From NCBI GenBank assembly GCA_000814665.1, contig JWIH01000016.1:248001-312000 (forward strand): a stretch of 64,000 nucleotides of DNA. Direction: 5' to 3'. The translations under genes were made by a program, and so were the position numbers. Every line of letters begins with the position of its first letter. Position 1 is the stretch's first letter. Origin of the DNA: Pseudoalteromonas flavipulchra NCIMB 2033 = ATCC BAA-314 (GTDB lineage Bacteria > Pseudomonadota > Gammaproteobacteria > Enterobacterales > Alteromonadaceae). Positions 41,201 to 48,737 of the stretch are shown here, piece after piece. The notes below the pieces were generated by a model. That model saw only the letters and a list, made by a program, of their open reading frames with translations. It had not been told where the DNA came from and ran no database searches.

Positions 41201-41634
41201 TTCACTTCTTTTGACACCTGACGCAGGTTTTGGCCATCTACGTCCATCACCCACAGGTTATCGCCACCTGCGCGATCGGAGATAAATGCGATGTGTTTAC
41301 CATCAGGCGAAAACTTAGGTTGAATGTTCCAGCCCATGTCGGATGTTAAGGCTGTTGCTTTACCACCGCCAATTGGCATGATGTAAAGGTCGCCAAGCAT
41401 ATCAAAGACGATGCTTTTACCATCAGGGCTAACATCTAAGTTACTCCATGTGGTTTCGTTGGTATCGATGGTGATGGTTTGCTTTTCACCTGGAGGGTTG
41501 AGCACATCCCAGCCTTTGGTTGACTTCTCTTCTGTTTGCGTGGCTGTAACGGCATCATCAGCGCTGGCTGGCTGAGCCAAACCGATCACAGCAGCACCAA
41601 TAGCAATGGCTAATGGTGATTTAAAAAATGACAT
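38296..41634 (-). CDS. Exported TolB-like beta-propeller fused to amidohydrolase
   Basis: 1112 residues. Residues 1-26 are a Sec signal (ending QPASA). About ten PD40/TolB repeats (SPDGKxIxF motifs) cover ~60-640. An amidohydrolase of the imidazolonepropionase/dipeptidase-like type follows (~690-1090), with the metal motif VIPGLIDAHAHGSYG near residue 738, and later VEHALPIP and GAHGQREGLAAHWEL. The predicted role is hydrolysis of peptides or cyclic amides in the periplasm; the exact substrate is unknown. The ATG at 41634 has GGGAA upstream and begins the signal peptide; a TTG 33 bp earlier would spoil it. Confidence 0.88.
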   Translation of the reverse strand: MSFFKSPLAIAIGAAVIGLAQPASADDAVTATQTEEKSTKGWDVLNPPGEKQTITIDTNETTWSNLDVSPDGKSIVFDMLGDLYIMPIGGGKATALTSDMGWNIQPKFSPDGKHIAFISDRAGGDNLWVMDVDGQNLRQVSKEVNNIVHNPAWSPDGQYIAVKQGQVTGRTIPGGSIRMYHISGGKGVLVRERLHGAKSQKNVAEPAFSHDGKKIYYSVDATSGVRWEYNKNSLDAVFEIRSWDLATGEEETVIRGAGGAIRPTVSPDGKSIAFVKREDNGNEMVGALYIKDLHSGVETRVYAGLDRDLQEANGAHGNTPSFAYTPDGKSLVFWAKGVFNRVNIASHEVNVIPTRVVAEKQITPALRFAVDVAPDTFKVKLARWSQISPDGETALFQALGYLYVKDIASGKVKRLTKQTDHFEFYPSYSRDGKSIVYTTWSDKDLGAIRVVSANGGKGKVLTQEPGHYISPSFSPNGKNVLFKKVTGGYLLSGDWSMHPGIYLVNANGGEAKRIIKSGDNPHFGADSERIYFSTMSDETHRELKSVNLNGQEERSHFKGDYVFDFKVSPNGQYVAFIEHFNTFVAPFTSTGKTLSINKGEKAFPVKQVSKYSGDFLNWKADSSALTWAFGPTLYQRKLTDTFAFVDGASDNTDELTAEGIDLSFEQKADKPEGMIALVGGKVVTMRNAENEQEIIDNGVILIKENRIVAVGKQGELDVPSTAKVMDISGKTVIPGLIDAHAHGSYGSYNLQPQQNWNQYSNLSFGVTTIHDPSNNSAEVFSMAELQRTGLTVAPRTYSVGRILYAGHAPGYKTPISNLEDAEFHVKRLKDAGAISVKSYNHPRRETRQQVLEAAKNMEIMVVPEGGSKFQHNMNMIVDGHTGVEHALPIPNIYSDIEQMWGQTNVGFTPTFVVAYGGISGEEYWYQHTNVWENERLMSFVPEYVVKPRSIRPSKAPERHYNHINVAKTAKQLRDKGVTVHIGAHGQREGLAAHWELWSMAQGGFTPWQALRSGTIDGARYLGMDRDLGTIEQGKLADLAIIDGDVLSNIRDSEKVAYTVINGRVYDAATMNEIGNYDNKRQPFFFENGAQTQMHPATAEYMEEKAHTYHWKH

Positions 41635-41766
41635 AGATGTTCCCTTAATTTTATAGTTATTGCCCAAGGCGAGCGGTTTGCCTCGGTTAAATTAGCGTTA
41701 ATGTAAATGCTCACTAAGCATGAACAAGTTTTATTATGATGTCGAACAACATGCGTTTAATGACGC

Positions 41767-43965
41767 TTAACCCATTGCCTCTTTACGAACGAAGTGGAGA
41801 TATGCCGCGAGACTGTCTTGCCATAGCGTCATGGCTTCTGTGAGCTCATCATGGCAAGATTTACCATCCAATAAACGGCGCTCTGCTTTTTTCAAGTTTG
41901 AGCCATAGCGATTAAATCCGAGTTGTAAGGCGGTGCTGGCTTGACGATGAAGCTGTCTGATACATTGATCTTCATCTTGCTCTAATAGCTGCTGAATATG
42001 GATGAGTTTATTACGAGCCGACAACACAAACTCGTTGTAAATCGAAGAGACTTCATCTTCACTAAATCCAGATTTTAGGGCGTTTACCGCCGTTTCATCG
42101 TATAGGATATCGGGCAATTCTACGCTGACATTGGCCTTTTTCGGAGACTGCGACTCACTAAGCGCTTGGCGTAATTTCTCTTGCTTTATCGGTTTGCCAA
42201 CAATATCTCGAATGCCGAGTGCCAAGTATTCTTTTACCTCATCTGGACTGAGGCTAGCAGTAAAGGCTAGGAAAGGGGTTCGTTTGTTTTTATGCTCACA
42301 ATTTTGTAGCTGCTTTAATACTTCTTGCCCGGAAAGATCGGGTAAGTTCATGTCTAACAACACCACATCGAAATGGTGCTGTATTAGCATCTCGATGGCG
42401 CTTTTACCATTGGTTGCCAATTTAACCTTATGCTCATCTTCTGCCATAAACTCAATAGCGATTTTTTGGTTGAGATCCAGGTCTTCTACCAACAGTACTT
42501 TCAGACCAGTGATACAATTATCGTGCTGCGGGCGCTGCTCCACTAAGCTCAGTTCACCAATGTTTAGCAGTAAATCAAAACTGAATGTACTGCCTTTGTT
42601 AAGCTCACTTTGAATATCTAGCTGTGAATTCAGACGGTTGAGTAGGCGACTGGTGATGGCAAGCCCCAAGCCTGTGCCACCCTTAACTTTACCTGCACTA
42701 CTTTGTACGTATGGTTCGGTCAGCTTATTAATATCTTCACTATCAATACCTGGCCCTGAGTCTGTAATGCTAAAACGCACTTTATGCTCAATTTGTTGGT
42801 CTTTTAAAATCTCAACTTTGAGCTTTACTTCCCCTTTGTCGGTGAACTTAATGGCATTACCAACGAGGTTGATAAGAATTTGTCTCAGCTTTTGTTGGTC
42901 AAAGTAATAGCACACCTGATCGGGCAGCTCGTACACCAATTCAAAGTGCAGCTTCTTTTGCTCCGCAAGCGGGCTTAACAATAAGCAAAGGTTTTGTAGC
43001 CAACTTCTAAGCTCAACGTCCTCTTCGTACAAGGCTTCATCACTTTGCTCCAAACTGGCGTAGTCTAGTACTTTATCAATCAGTAAGTTTAGCGATTCAG
43101 CAGAGTTTACGATGGCCTCACAGTAGGCCTTGTTGCGACTATCTCTGGTGCGTCCCAGCACAAGTTGGGCGCTGCCCAAGATACCGTTAAGCGGAGTCCG
43201 TATCTCATGACTGATCGTTGATAAAAACATACCGCGCAGCTCAAGATCTTGTTGAGCCTTCAATGCTAATTTATTAAGGTTTTGTTCTCTTTGCTCGTTA
43301 CATAACAGCGCCATACCTGTTGCATAAAAAATAGGTGCAAGAACGCCATTGAAGAAAATAGTGATGGTAAACCAGTTCTCTTTGAAAAGCGTGAAATGCG
43401 TTACTTCTCCCATTAAGAGGGTTCTGCCGGTAAATATCACCAATATAATAAGTAAAATGGTGATATAGACTATGCTGCCGTTAGGGTATTTATTTCGTGC
43501 AAAGCGGCTAAAGAAATAGAGCAGGAGTGTCGCTTCAGCTAAGTGTTGTAAGTCCGAGATCAGGATCCTATCTCTCAAGTTTGGAGAGAAAATACTGCTG
43601 TACATCAACAAAATGAAGAGCCCAGCAGTAACGCCGAGAAACACTTTAAAGGATGGGCCTTTAACCCCTAAAAATTGCCTTATCGCCATGCAGTGGATAA
43701 TGGAAGCCGCAAACAGCAAGGTATTAGCAATGGGAATAGTTTCCCAGTTGTCAAAATAGCCGTGTAGTGCAAAGGAAGAAATCGCACAGAGCAAAACCAG
43801 AGGGTAAAAAATATAGAGCAGCGTTCCGGGTGTGCTTTTATTTGCTCGCCACGTTAAAAAGGTAAGGAGCGCCATCATTGCTGTCATGACGAGACTAGTT
43901 AGGTAGAGGGTTTTTGGGTCGAGCATGTACCTAAGGCTGCTTTCAGTTGCGAAAAAACTTAGCAT
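41767..43965 (-). CDS. Membrane hybrid sensor histidine kinase (HK-REC-HPt)
   Basis: About 732 residues. Seven to eight membrane helices occupy residues ~15-225. The kinase follows: STISHEIRTPLNG (phospho-His, ~252), N box NLVGNAIKFTDKG, DSGPGID and GGTGLGLAI. A receiver starts at VLLVEDLDLNQ with the phospho-Asp in VLLDMNLPD. The tail is an HPt-like domain with HRQASTALQLG. A His-Asp-His relay is complete within one protein. The start is uncertain (ATG 43965, ATG 43926 or TTG 43980). The next upstream gene on the same strand is a LuxR-type regulator, a possible partner. Confidence 0.88.
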   Translation of the reverse strand: MLSFFATESSLRYMLDPKTLYLTSLVMTAMMALLTFLTWRANKSTPGTLLYIFYPLVLLCAISSFALHGYFDNWETIPIANTLLFAASIIHCMAIRQFLGVKGPSFKVFLGVTAGLFILLMYSSIFSPNLRDRILISDLQHLAEATLLLYFFSRFARNKYPNGSIVYITILLIILVIFTGRTLLMGEVTHFTLFKENWFTITIFFNGVLAPIFYATGMALLCNEQREQNLNKLALKAQQDLELRGMFLSTISHEIRTPLNGILGSAQLVLGRTRDSRNKAYCEAIVNSAESLNLLIDKVLDYASLEQSDEALYEEDVELRSWLQNLCLLLSPLAEQKKLHFELVYELPDQVCYYFDQQKLRQILINLVGNAIKFTDKGEVKLKVEILKDQQIEHKVRFSITDSGPGIDSEDINKLTEPYVQSSAGKVKGGTGLGLAITSRLLNRLNSQLDIQSELNKGSTFSFDLLLNIGELSLVEQRPQHDNCITGLKVLLVEDLDLNQKIAIEFMAEDEHKVKLATNGKSAIEMLIQHHFDVVLLDMNLPDLSGQEVLKQLQNCEHKNKRTPFLAFTASLSPDEVKEYLALGIRDIVGKPIKQEKLRQALSESQSPKKANVSVELPDILYDETAVNALKSGFSEDEVSSIYNEFVLSARNKLIHIQQLLEQDEDQCIRQLHRQASTALQLGFNRYGSNLKKAERRLLDGKSCHDELTEAMTLWQDSLAAYLHFVRKEAMG

Positions 43966-44078
43966 AGAGGTATTCGCCAAGGCAGTAAAGCCTGTATGAC
44001 GCTGAAGCCTCGATATCGCGATGTCAGCGCTGTCTTTCCCCCACTGACTTGCGTCAGCAGGTTAAAGACAGATGAAGC

Positions 44079-44735
44079 TTAGCGGATCTCGTCAGGAATA
44101 TTCTGCTGAGCCCACGAAAGGAGTTCGATACGGTTACGACATTTGGTTTTACGAAATGCACTGTACAAATGCGTTTTCACCGTATGTGGACTGATATTTA
44201 GCTCTTCAGCGATCTCTTTGTTTTTCGCACCTTTACTCATCAGCGCGATAATTGCTTTTTCTCGCTTAGTGAGTTTCACAGGTTCGATATCACCTTCGGT
44301 TAGTTTGTGTAATGCATCTTTATTAAATTGCAGCATGCGATTTAACACATTACACATCACGTCACGGCGATACCACAGTTGATCTTCAAGCAACAAACGG
44401 ATCCCTTTCATTAGCACGTCGGCATTATCTGTCGTGTAGAAGACACCACGAATCCCGCTTAGCAGCGCTCGATTGGCAAGCTCCGGATTTTCATCTAAGT
44501 TGAATAGTACGATATCGCATTTGACTTTGAGGTTGACTAGTTGTTCTTTTAATTTACCCCAAGAATCGTTCACTGCGGTTTCGATGAAAAGTAATCGAGT
44601 GCCTTCAGGCACATCTGAGATATCAGTTCCAGTCGTAACATCCAACCCTTGGGTTTTTAACAAAGGCTGTAACACATTGATACCAATGGTGTTAACCGGT
44701 TCTTTATCTAATAACAAAAAAGCACTACTGCTCAT
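44079..44735 (-). CDS. LuxR/CsgD-VpsT-like transcriptional regulator
   Basis: About 218 residues. The N-terminal receiver-like domain lacks the usual phospho-acceptor Asp pocket. The C-terminal LuxR HTH (KLTKREKAIIALMSKGAKNKEIAEELNISPHTVKTHLYSAFRKTKCRNR) is intact. LEDQLWYRRDVM sits where VpsT has its c-di-GMP-binding W(F/L)TR motif. The architecture is that of CsgD/VpsT biofilm regulators, but the motif is altered (WYRR). The start may be ATG 44735 or GTG 44747. It is 113 bp upstream of the hybrid kinase gene. Confidence 0.82.
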   Translation of the reverse strand: MSSSAFLLLDKEPVNTIGINVLQPLLKTQGLDVTTGTDISDVPEGTRLLFIETAVNDSWGKLKEQLVNLKVKCDIVLFNLDENPELANRALLSGIRGVFYTTDNADVLMKGIRLLLEDQLWYRRDVMCNVLNRMLQFNKDALHKLTEGDIEPVKLTKREKAIIALMSKGAKNKEIAEELNISPHTVKTHLYSAFRKTKCRNRIELLSWAQQNIPDEIR

Positions 44736-44963
44736 TTTAGGACACACTCTAATTTTTCCGATTTCTCAATGCTAACATGGGATTCAGACCTTTTGTATTA
44801 GAATTTTTAGTACAAGATAGAGAAATCCGCTATATAACAAAGTGAAATAATAAATCGAAATTATGTACAGAATATGTATTGAAATGTAATTTGTTGAAAT
44901 AAGTAAGCTTTTAGCATTTTCTGTTAATAACTTACTTATTTACATTGCTTAACAGAGAATAAT

Positions 44964-45335
44964 CTAAACTGGTACTTTTTTCGTATTTTGATAAGGCGGC
45001 CAGCCCATTTCTTTTCCAGCTAATACATGTAGATGAAGGTGATATACGGTTTGACCACCGTGATCATTACAGTTCATCACTACACGATAACCATCTTCTG
45101 CAAAGCCGTGCTTTTTCGCTAATTTGGCTGCAACAACATACAAATGACCAACAAGATGAGCATTTTCTTCCGTCACGTCATTGATGGTCGCAATTGCTGT
45201 TTTAGGAATAACTAAGACGTGAAATGGTGCTTGTGGATTAATGTCTCTAAACGCGAGTGCTTGTTCATCTTCGTAAACGATGTCTGCTGGGATCTCTCGA
45301 TTAATAATTTTGGTAAAAATAGTTTCTGAACTCAT
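44964..45335 (-). CDS. hinT: HIT-family nucleotide hydrolase HinT
   Basis: 123 residues with the histidine triad HLHLHVLAGKEMGW. The N-terminus SETIFTKIINREIPADIVYEDE and FRDINPQAPFHVLVIPK are typical. HinT proteins hydrolyse purine-nucleoside phosphoramidates. The gene is monocistronic with about 215 bp of AT-rich, gene-free DNA downstream. Confidence 0.95.
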   Translation of the reverse strand: MSSETIFTKIINREIPADIVYEDEQALAFRDINPQAPFHVLVIPKTAIATINDVTEENAHLVGHLYVVAAKLAKKHGFAEDGYRVVMNCNDHGGQTVYHLHLHVLAGKEMGWPPYQNTKKVPV

Positions 45336-45507
45336 GGTCCTTCCTTATCTGCATATTGAATTGCTCTAGCATAGCTAACTCTCAAGGAGACTCAATAGGT
45401 TTGATGCGTTATCCCGCTGCGCATCAATTAAAAGGGTAGAGATATAAGCAGGTATGCAGTAATCTCATCAAGGTATAATGATTTGGTACTCACGAAGGAG
45501 TGAATAG

Positions 45508-46116
45508 ATGCGCTTAAAATATACGCTTGCGACCGCTGTTTTACTGTTGTCACCGCTTTCACAGGCTGCGTTGCTAAGTTTTCCTGAAGAAATTATTCCC
45601 TTGCAAGTTGATGATAAAACCATTGAACACTCATTCTTCTCCAAAGTGCGAGAGCTAGACTTAGCAAAAGGTGAGTATGCGGTCAAAATGCGTTACACCG
45701 ACTTGTATGAAGTGGGCTATGACGACCACGAAACCATAGAGTCGAAGCCATTTTGGGCAAAAGTAAGTATCGATCAGGACGGCGAGTATCAGGTTGAATT
45801 TAACCGACCTGACAATGTGGTTGCGGCAAAGGCATTTGCAGATCAGCCATTGATTATGTTGCAGGCACCCAATGAATCGTTAGCGACAACATTGGTAGTG
45901 ACACAAGAAAGACCAAGAGTAGCGATAGCGATAGCAAGTGAGCCATCAACAGCCACTGCACCACGTTATTCAACGCCAAGCACTGCCACACGAGCCGTTA
46001 CGCCAGCGGCGCCTAAATCAGCACACCCAGATGTGGTTGGCATGTTGGACTATTGGTGGCAACAGGCAACCCCAGAACAAAAACGGTTGTTTTTGGAAAA
46101 AATAAAGGGTAATTAA
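45508..46116 (+). CDS. DUF2057 (YccT/CsgI-like) exported protein
   Basis: 202 residues. A signal peptide ends at SQAA (~residue 21). The body matches DUF2057: LLSFPEEIIPLQVDDKTIEHSFFSKVRELDLAKGEYAVKMRYTDLYE. The linker is Ala/Thr/Pro-rich (~140-170), and the tail MLDYWWQQATPEQKRLFLEKI is helical. The E. coli family member inhibits curli assembly; here no curli genes are nearby. GAAGGAG precedes the ATG. It is the last ordinary gene before the integron. Confidence 0.8.
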   Translation: MRLKYTLATAVLLLSPLSQAALLSFPEEIIPLQVDDKTIEHSFFSKVRELDLAKGEYAVKMRYTDLYEVGYDDHETIESKPFWAKVSIDQDGEYQVEFNRPDNVVAAKAFADQPLIMLQAPNESLATTLVVTQERPRVAIAIASEPSTATAPRYSTPSTATRAVTPAAPKSAHPDVVGMLDYWWQQATPEQKRLFLEKIKGN

Positions 46117-46125
46117 GCCCTTTAT
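46102..46125 (+). terminator. Hairpin overlapping the DUF2057 stop
   Basis: ATAAAGGG (46102-46109) and CCCTTTAT (46118-46125) pair across an 8-nt loop that includes the TAA stop. Only a short T-rich tract is present, so it is a moderate terminator candidate. Confidence 0.45.
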
Positions 46126-46257
46126 CTGAATACGTCTTAATTTGATCTATTAGTCTTTATTAACGAGATTCAATCAAATAGGGCCGTTGTGTATGAGCCA
46201 GAAACGAACCCGCAGGCGTAACTCGTTTTCGGCCCAAAAAAAGCTAGAAAATTTTGC

Positions 46258-46733
46258 TCAAAGGGCTAACAACTCCGTTTGCGCCTTGCTGTAAAACATG
46301 AGTATATATTTGCGTTGTCTCACATCGGAATGACCAAGTTGAGCTTGCACGGTTCTGATATCAGCAACACTTTGTAGTAAATGAGTAGCAAATGAATGTT
46401 TAAAAGAGTGGGGCGTTATAGGTTTTGTTATTTGTGCTTTTTTGGCTGCCTCTTTAACCGCTTTACGTACTCCTGTTTAATTATTTGCTTATACAGAAAA
46501 GATAATGCATTTAACGCTGTCGCTTGTGTTTTAGGCGACACATTACATTTAAGTACAAGGTAGTTGAGATATTCGACAACCTCGTTATCGCCCATTGAAG
46601 CTGGGTTACGCTTATCATGAAAATGAATATAGGAAGAAATCCACTTAAGATATGTATCAACGGTTCTGAGCGAATATTGCTTAGTCAGCATCAACTCGGC
46701 GATGTGATTTAGAAATGGTGAACGAGTTCCCAT
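46258..46733 (-). pseudogene. intI: Integron integrase IntI, inactivated by internal deletion
   Basis: Two IntI fragments lie head to tail on the minus strand. The N-terminal core-binding part (46475-46733) reads SPFLNHIAELMLTKQYSLRT, then YLKWISSYIHFHDKRNPASMGD. Near 46470 the sequence jumps, in another frame, to the C-terminal part ([33 protein letters not shown], then [14 protein letters not shown]) ending at TGA 46258-46260. Roughly 160 central residues, including the first catalytic Arg and the integron-specific patch, are missing. The HxxR box reads HSFKH, so a second Arg is Lys. The remaining 476 bp compare with about 960 bp for an intact intI. No activity is possible. Confidence 0.9.
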
Positions 46734-46754
46734 TGAGCTAGCTCCAACTAATTA

Positions 46755-46770
46755 CTGTATTTATATACAG
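46755..46770. promoter_or_regulatory. LexA (SOS) box upstream of intI
   Basis: CTGT-N8-ACAG with an AT-only centre (46755-46758 and 46767-46770), flanked by TA on both sides. Over 20 bp it differs from the ideal E. coli palindrome at one position. It is 22 bp upstream of the intI ATG. SOS control of integron integrases through LexA is well established. Here the site survives although the gene is dead. Confidence 0.88.
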
Positions 46771-46796
46771 TATTTTTGTGTTTCTTCTATAGTCAA
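46767..46796 (-). promoter_or_regulatory. intI promoter overlapping the LexA box
   Basis: Read leftward, TTGACT (46791-46796) and TACTGT (46767-46772) are 18 bp apart. The -10 overlaps the LexA box, so LexA would block it directly. Confidence 0.5.
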
Positions 46797-46797
46797 G

Positions 46798-46818
46798 AAA
46801 ACGACTCACTGGGTCGTT
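46798..46818. repeat. Hairpin carrying the first CGACYCAYTGGGTCG palindrome
   Basis: AAACGACTCA and TGGGTCGTTT form a 10-bp stem with one G-U and a 1-nt centre, followed by TTATCC. The 15-bp core (46801-46815) recurs with one or two changes at 46931-46945 and 50078-50092, always in the integron platform. Confidence 0.6.
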
Positions 46819-46860
46819 TTTATCCTTTTTATAGTTTCTATAATGATTAAAAATATATCT

Positions 46861-46959
46861 GTAGCAACAAGTTAGTTATTGTGATAAAGCTGGTACAATG
46901 AGAATAATGACCCATGACTCGGTAGAAAAACGACCCATTGGGTCGATATTAAATTGTTA
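46861..46959 (+). other. Integron platform (attI and putative Pc), copy 1
   Basis: This 99-bp block between intI and cassette 1 recurs at 50008-50106 with 96/99 identity. It ends with GTTA, the integron crossover core (G^TT), exactly where the two copies diverge, so it behaves as attI. Inside are a possible Pc promoter (TTAGTT 46872, 16 bp, TACAAT 46894) and the perfect 7+7 palindrome CGACCCATTGGGTCG (46931-46945). The attI label is inferred from position, the divergence point and the adjacent intI. Confidence 0.75.
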
Positions 46960-46982
46960 TAGCGCACAAGGAGTTCAGAAGT

Positions 46983-47711
46983 TTGAAATCTACCCTAATT
47001 GGTTGCCCGCAATGTTCAGGATTCCAATTTATTGAATTCGATTACTTTAATGACGGCATCGCAAATATTGAGTGTGATAATAAGCACAAATTCACTTGTT
47101 TTGTACAAGGAACGAACGTTGAGAAATTGTTAGAGTCTGGGGTTCATGCCTTGGCCAATAAAAACACGCTCGAAGCATGTGCAAGTATATATGCGGCGTA
47201 TGAGCGTTCTATAGAGTTCGCCATCGATGTATTTAGTCACCATGATGGTATTGATCTGGAGGCATTAGAAGCCACCAAAAAATCGATGTCTAACCAATCC
47301 GAGCGTCAGTTAGGTGCATTTCTGATGTTATATTTTAGAAAAATTGGTTCACCTTACAAATTGAGCCGAAAAGTTACTGAGGAACGTAATAAGTTTATAC
47401 ATAAAGGCTTTATTCCAGGCATTGAAAGAGCTCATCAATTTTGCAAAAAAGTATATGAATTGATAGCAGAATTGATTGTACTACTCAAAAGTAGGTTTCC
47501 CAATAGTGTCGATGTAGTTCGCAATCAGTTGCTACAAGATTTTGCGAAAGGTCTCCCCGGAAATCATCGAGTAGTAAATATGTCAACCCAGTTTTTTCAC
47601 ATACCAGCTAGCAACATAGAAACAAATTTTGAGAGAGCTTTTAAATTGCATATGGATGCCACTCGCTCTTTTCATGAAACGGCCTTAAAAATTAGGAGTG
47701 GTACGCTATAA
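46983..47711 (+). CDS. Cassette 1: zinc-ribbon/HEPN-like protein
   Basis: 242 residues. The N-terminus IGCPQCSGFQFIEFDYFNDGIANIECDNKHKFTC has C-x2-C and further Cys/His residues like a zinc ribbon. The helical remainder contains TEERNKFIHKGFIPGIERAHQFCKKVYELIAEL. Its R-N-x3-H spacing matches the catalytic RNase motif of HEPN domains. HEPN proteins are common toxins and phage-defence effectors, but this family is not one I can name. The start is TTG at 46983 with AAGGAG 10 nt upstream. The gene sits alone between attI copy 1 and an attC, the standard cassette form. Confidence 0.7.
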   Translation: MKSTLIGCPQCSGFQFIEFDYFNDGIANIECDNKHKFTCFVQGTNVEKLLESGVHALANKNTLEACASIYAAYERSIEFAIDVFSHHDGIDLEALEATKKSMSNQSERQLGAFLMLYFRKIGSPYKLSRKVTEERNKFIHKGFIPGIERAHQFCKKVYELIAELIVLLKSRFPNSVDVVRNQLLQDFAKGLPGNHRVVNMSTQFFHIPASNIETNFERAFKLHMDATRSFHETALKIRSGTL

Positions 47712-47763
47712 CCAAAAAATCCACTGGGACCATCAGGCCTGGGCCGTGATTTCGGCGTTAGAT
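47706..47763 (+). other. attC site of cassette 1
   Basis: About 58 bp from CTATAAC (R'', overlapping the gene stop) to GTTAGAT (R', 47757-47763). The two halves (47711-47730 and 47737-47756) are imperfectly self-complementary, with the central arms CTGGGACC and GGCCTGGG. Length and layout fit a short attC of the aadA type. Confidence 0.7.
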
Positions 47764-47791
47764 GCAACAGAGAGTAATATGAGGACAGTTA

Positions 47792-48724
47792 GTGGAAGAA
47801 AATGTAGAAAATGAAATTAAATTACTTTTAGGCGGCGTTATTCCTGAGAGGTCTCAGGAGATGACTGAATATTTGGATAAATATACACCGTACTTTGCAC
47901 GGTGTGATGATCGTGATGGTTTTCTTACTGAAGCTGGCGCATATGGCATACTAAAATTCACTCAAAGAACAATGAACATAATGTGGATAATAGGTTTCGC
48001 TGCGAATCAAGCATTGAATTCATACTCTTCAATACTAGCTTTATTGCGCCTCAATGGAAAAGCAATCGATTTAAAGGAAATCAGAAATATACCAGGTCAA
48101 AAAGCTGAAATAGATAAATATAAAGAGCTTATTCAATCAGCGTATACTTTGTCTAAAGTCGAGAAGGTAGAGTTATTTAAATGGCCTAAAGGTGTACCTT
48201 TTCCAGAAAAAGGTAAGCCCAACGATATTGAAGGGGCGACAACTTTTGACTTAATTTGTATGTCTGGTGCTTATGTGTTTTTACATGAAATGAAACATAT
48301 AGCTTTTTATGAAGATGGGAATGCTCCTAGTGAACCTCATGAGGAGGAAATTCAATGCGACTTATTCGCTCAATCAATGATGCTAGACAATCTTGAAAAG
48401 TATGCTGAACAAAGTGGGTATGAGTTGCGACGATTAGTATCAAAACGTGCTATGGCAATTTCTTTAGCATTGTTTTATATGCTTGTAATTACTCCTTTAG
48501 AATCTTGGGCAGGATCTGAAACGCATCCAAGTATATCAACTCGAATTAGAACAATGATTAATAACCTGTCGATTAATGATGATGATATTTTCTGGTTGTA
48601 TATATCACCTGTTTTTTTAGCGCATTTAGAGTTTTTAGGTGAGGAGGATGTTGTTATTGAATTCAATAACTTAAAAGATCTTGCAATGGCTCTTGTTGAG
48701 TTAATTGAGCGCAAATGCATCTAA
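47792..48724 (+). CDS. Cassette 2: Lit-like peptidase U49 (phage exclusion) homologue
   Basis: 310 residues. The zinc-protease motif VFLHEMKHIAF (HExxH, near residue 168) is followed by SEPHEEEIQCDLFAQSMML, matching the QEEREADSHATKW segment of E. coli Lit. RAMAISLALF...LES, ETHPSISTRI (Lit: NTHPAAYERI) and an upstream WPKGVPFP (Lit: WPKKCPKP) also align in order. Lit cleaves EF-Tu during T4 infection and aborts phage growth. The same role here is inferred, and the EF-Tu target is not shown. The start is GTG at 47792 with GAGGA 7 nt upstream. Confidence 0.75.
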   Translation: MEENVENEIKLLLGGVIPERSQEMTEYLDKYTPYFARCDDRDGFLTEAGAYGILKFTQRTMNIMWIIGFAANQALNSYSSILALLRLNGKAIDLKEIRNIPGQKAEIDKYKELIQSAYTLSKVEKVELFKWPKGVPFPEKGKPNDIEGATTFDLICMSGAYVFLHEMKHIAFYEDGNAPSEPHEEEIQCDLFAQSMMLDNLEKYAEQSGYELRRLVSKRAMAISLALFYMLVITPLESWAGSETHPSISTRIRTMINNLSINDDDIFWLYISPVFLAHLEFLGEEDVVIEFNNLKDLAMALVELIERKCI

Positions 48725-48737
48725 GACAAATCATTGA
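48716..48737 (+). other. Truncated attC of cassette 2
   Basis: GCATCTAAGACAAATC overlaps the cassette 2 stop and looks like the R'' half of an attC. The expected R' half is absent: the sequence meets the TGACACCCA end of the transposase unit at 48738. The site therefore appears interrupted or lost. Confidence 0.45.

Noticed and set aside
44748..44963. Small RNA in the AT-rich gap between the LuxR gene and hinT
   Set aside because: No stable hairpin or promoter-terminator pair could be seen.
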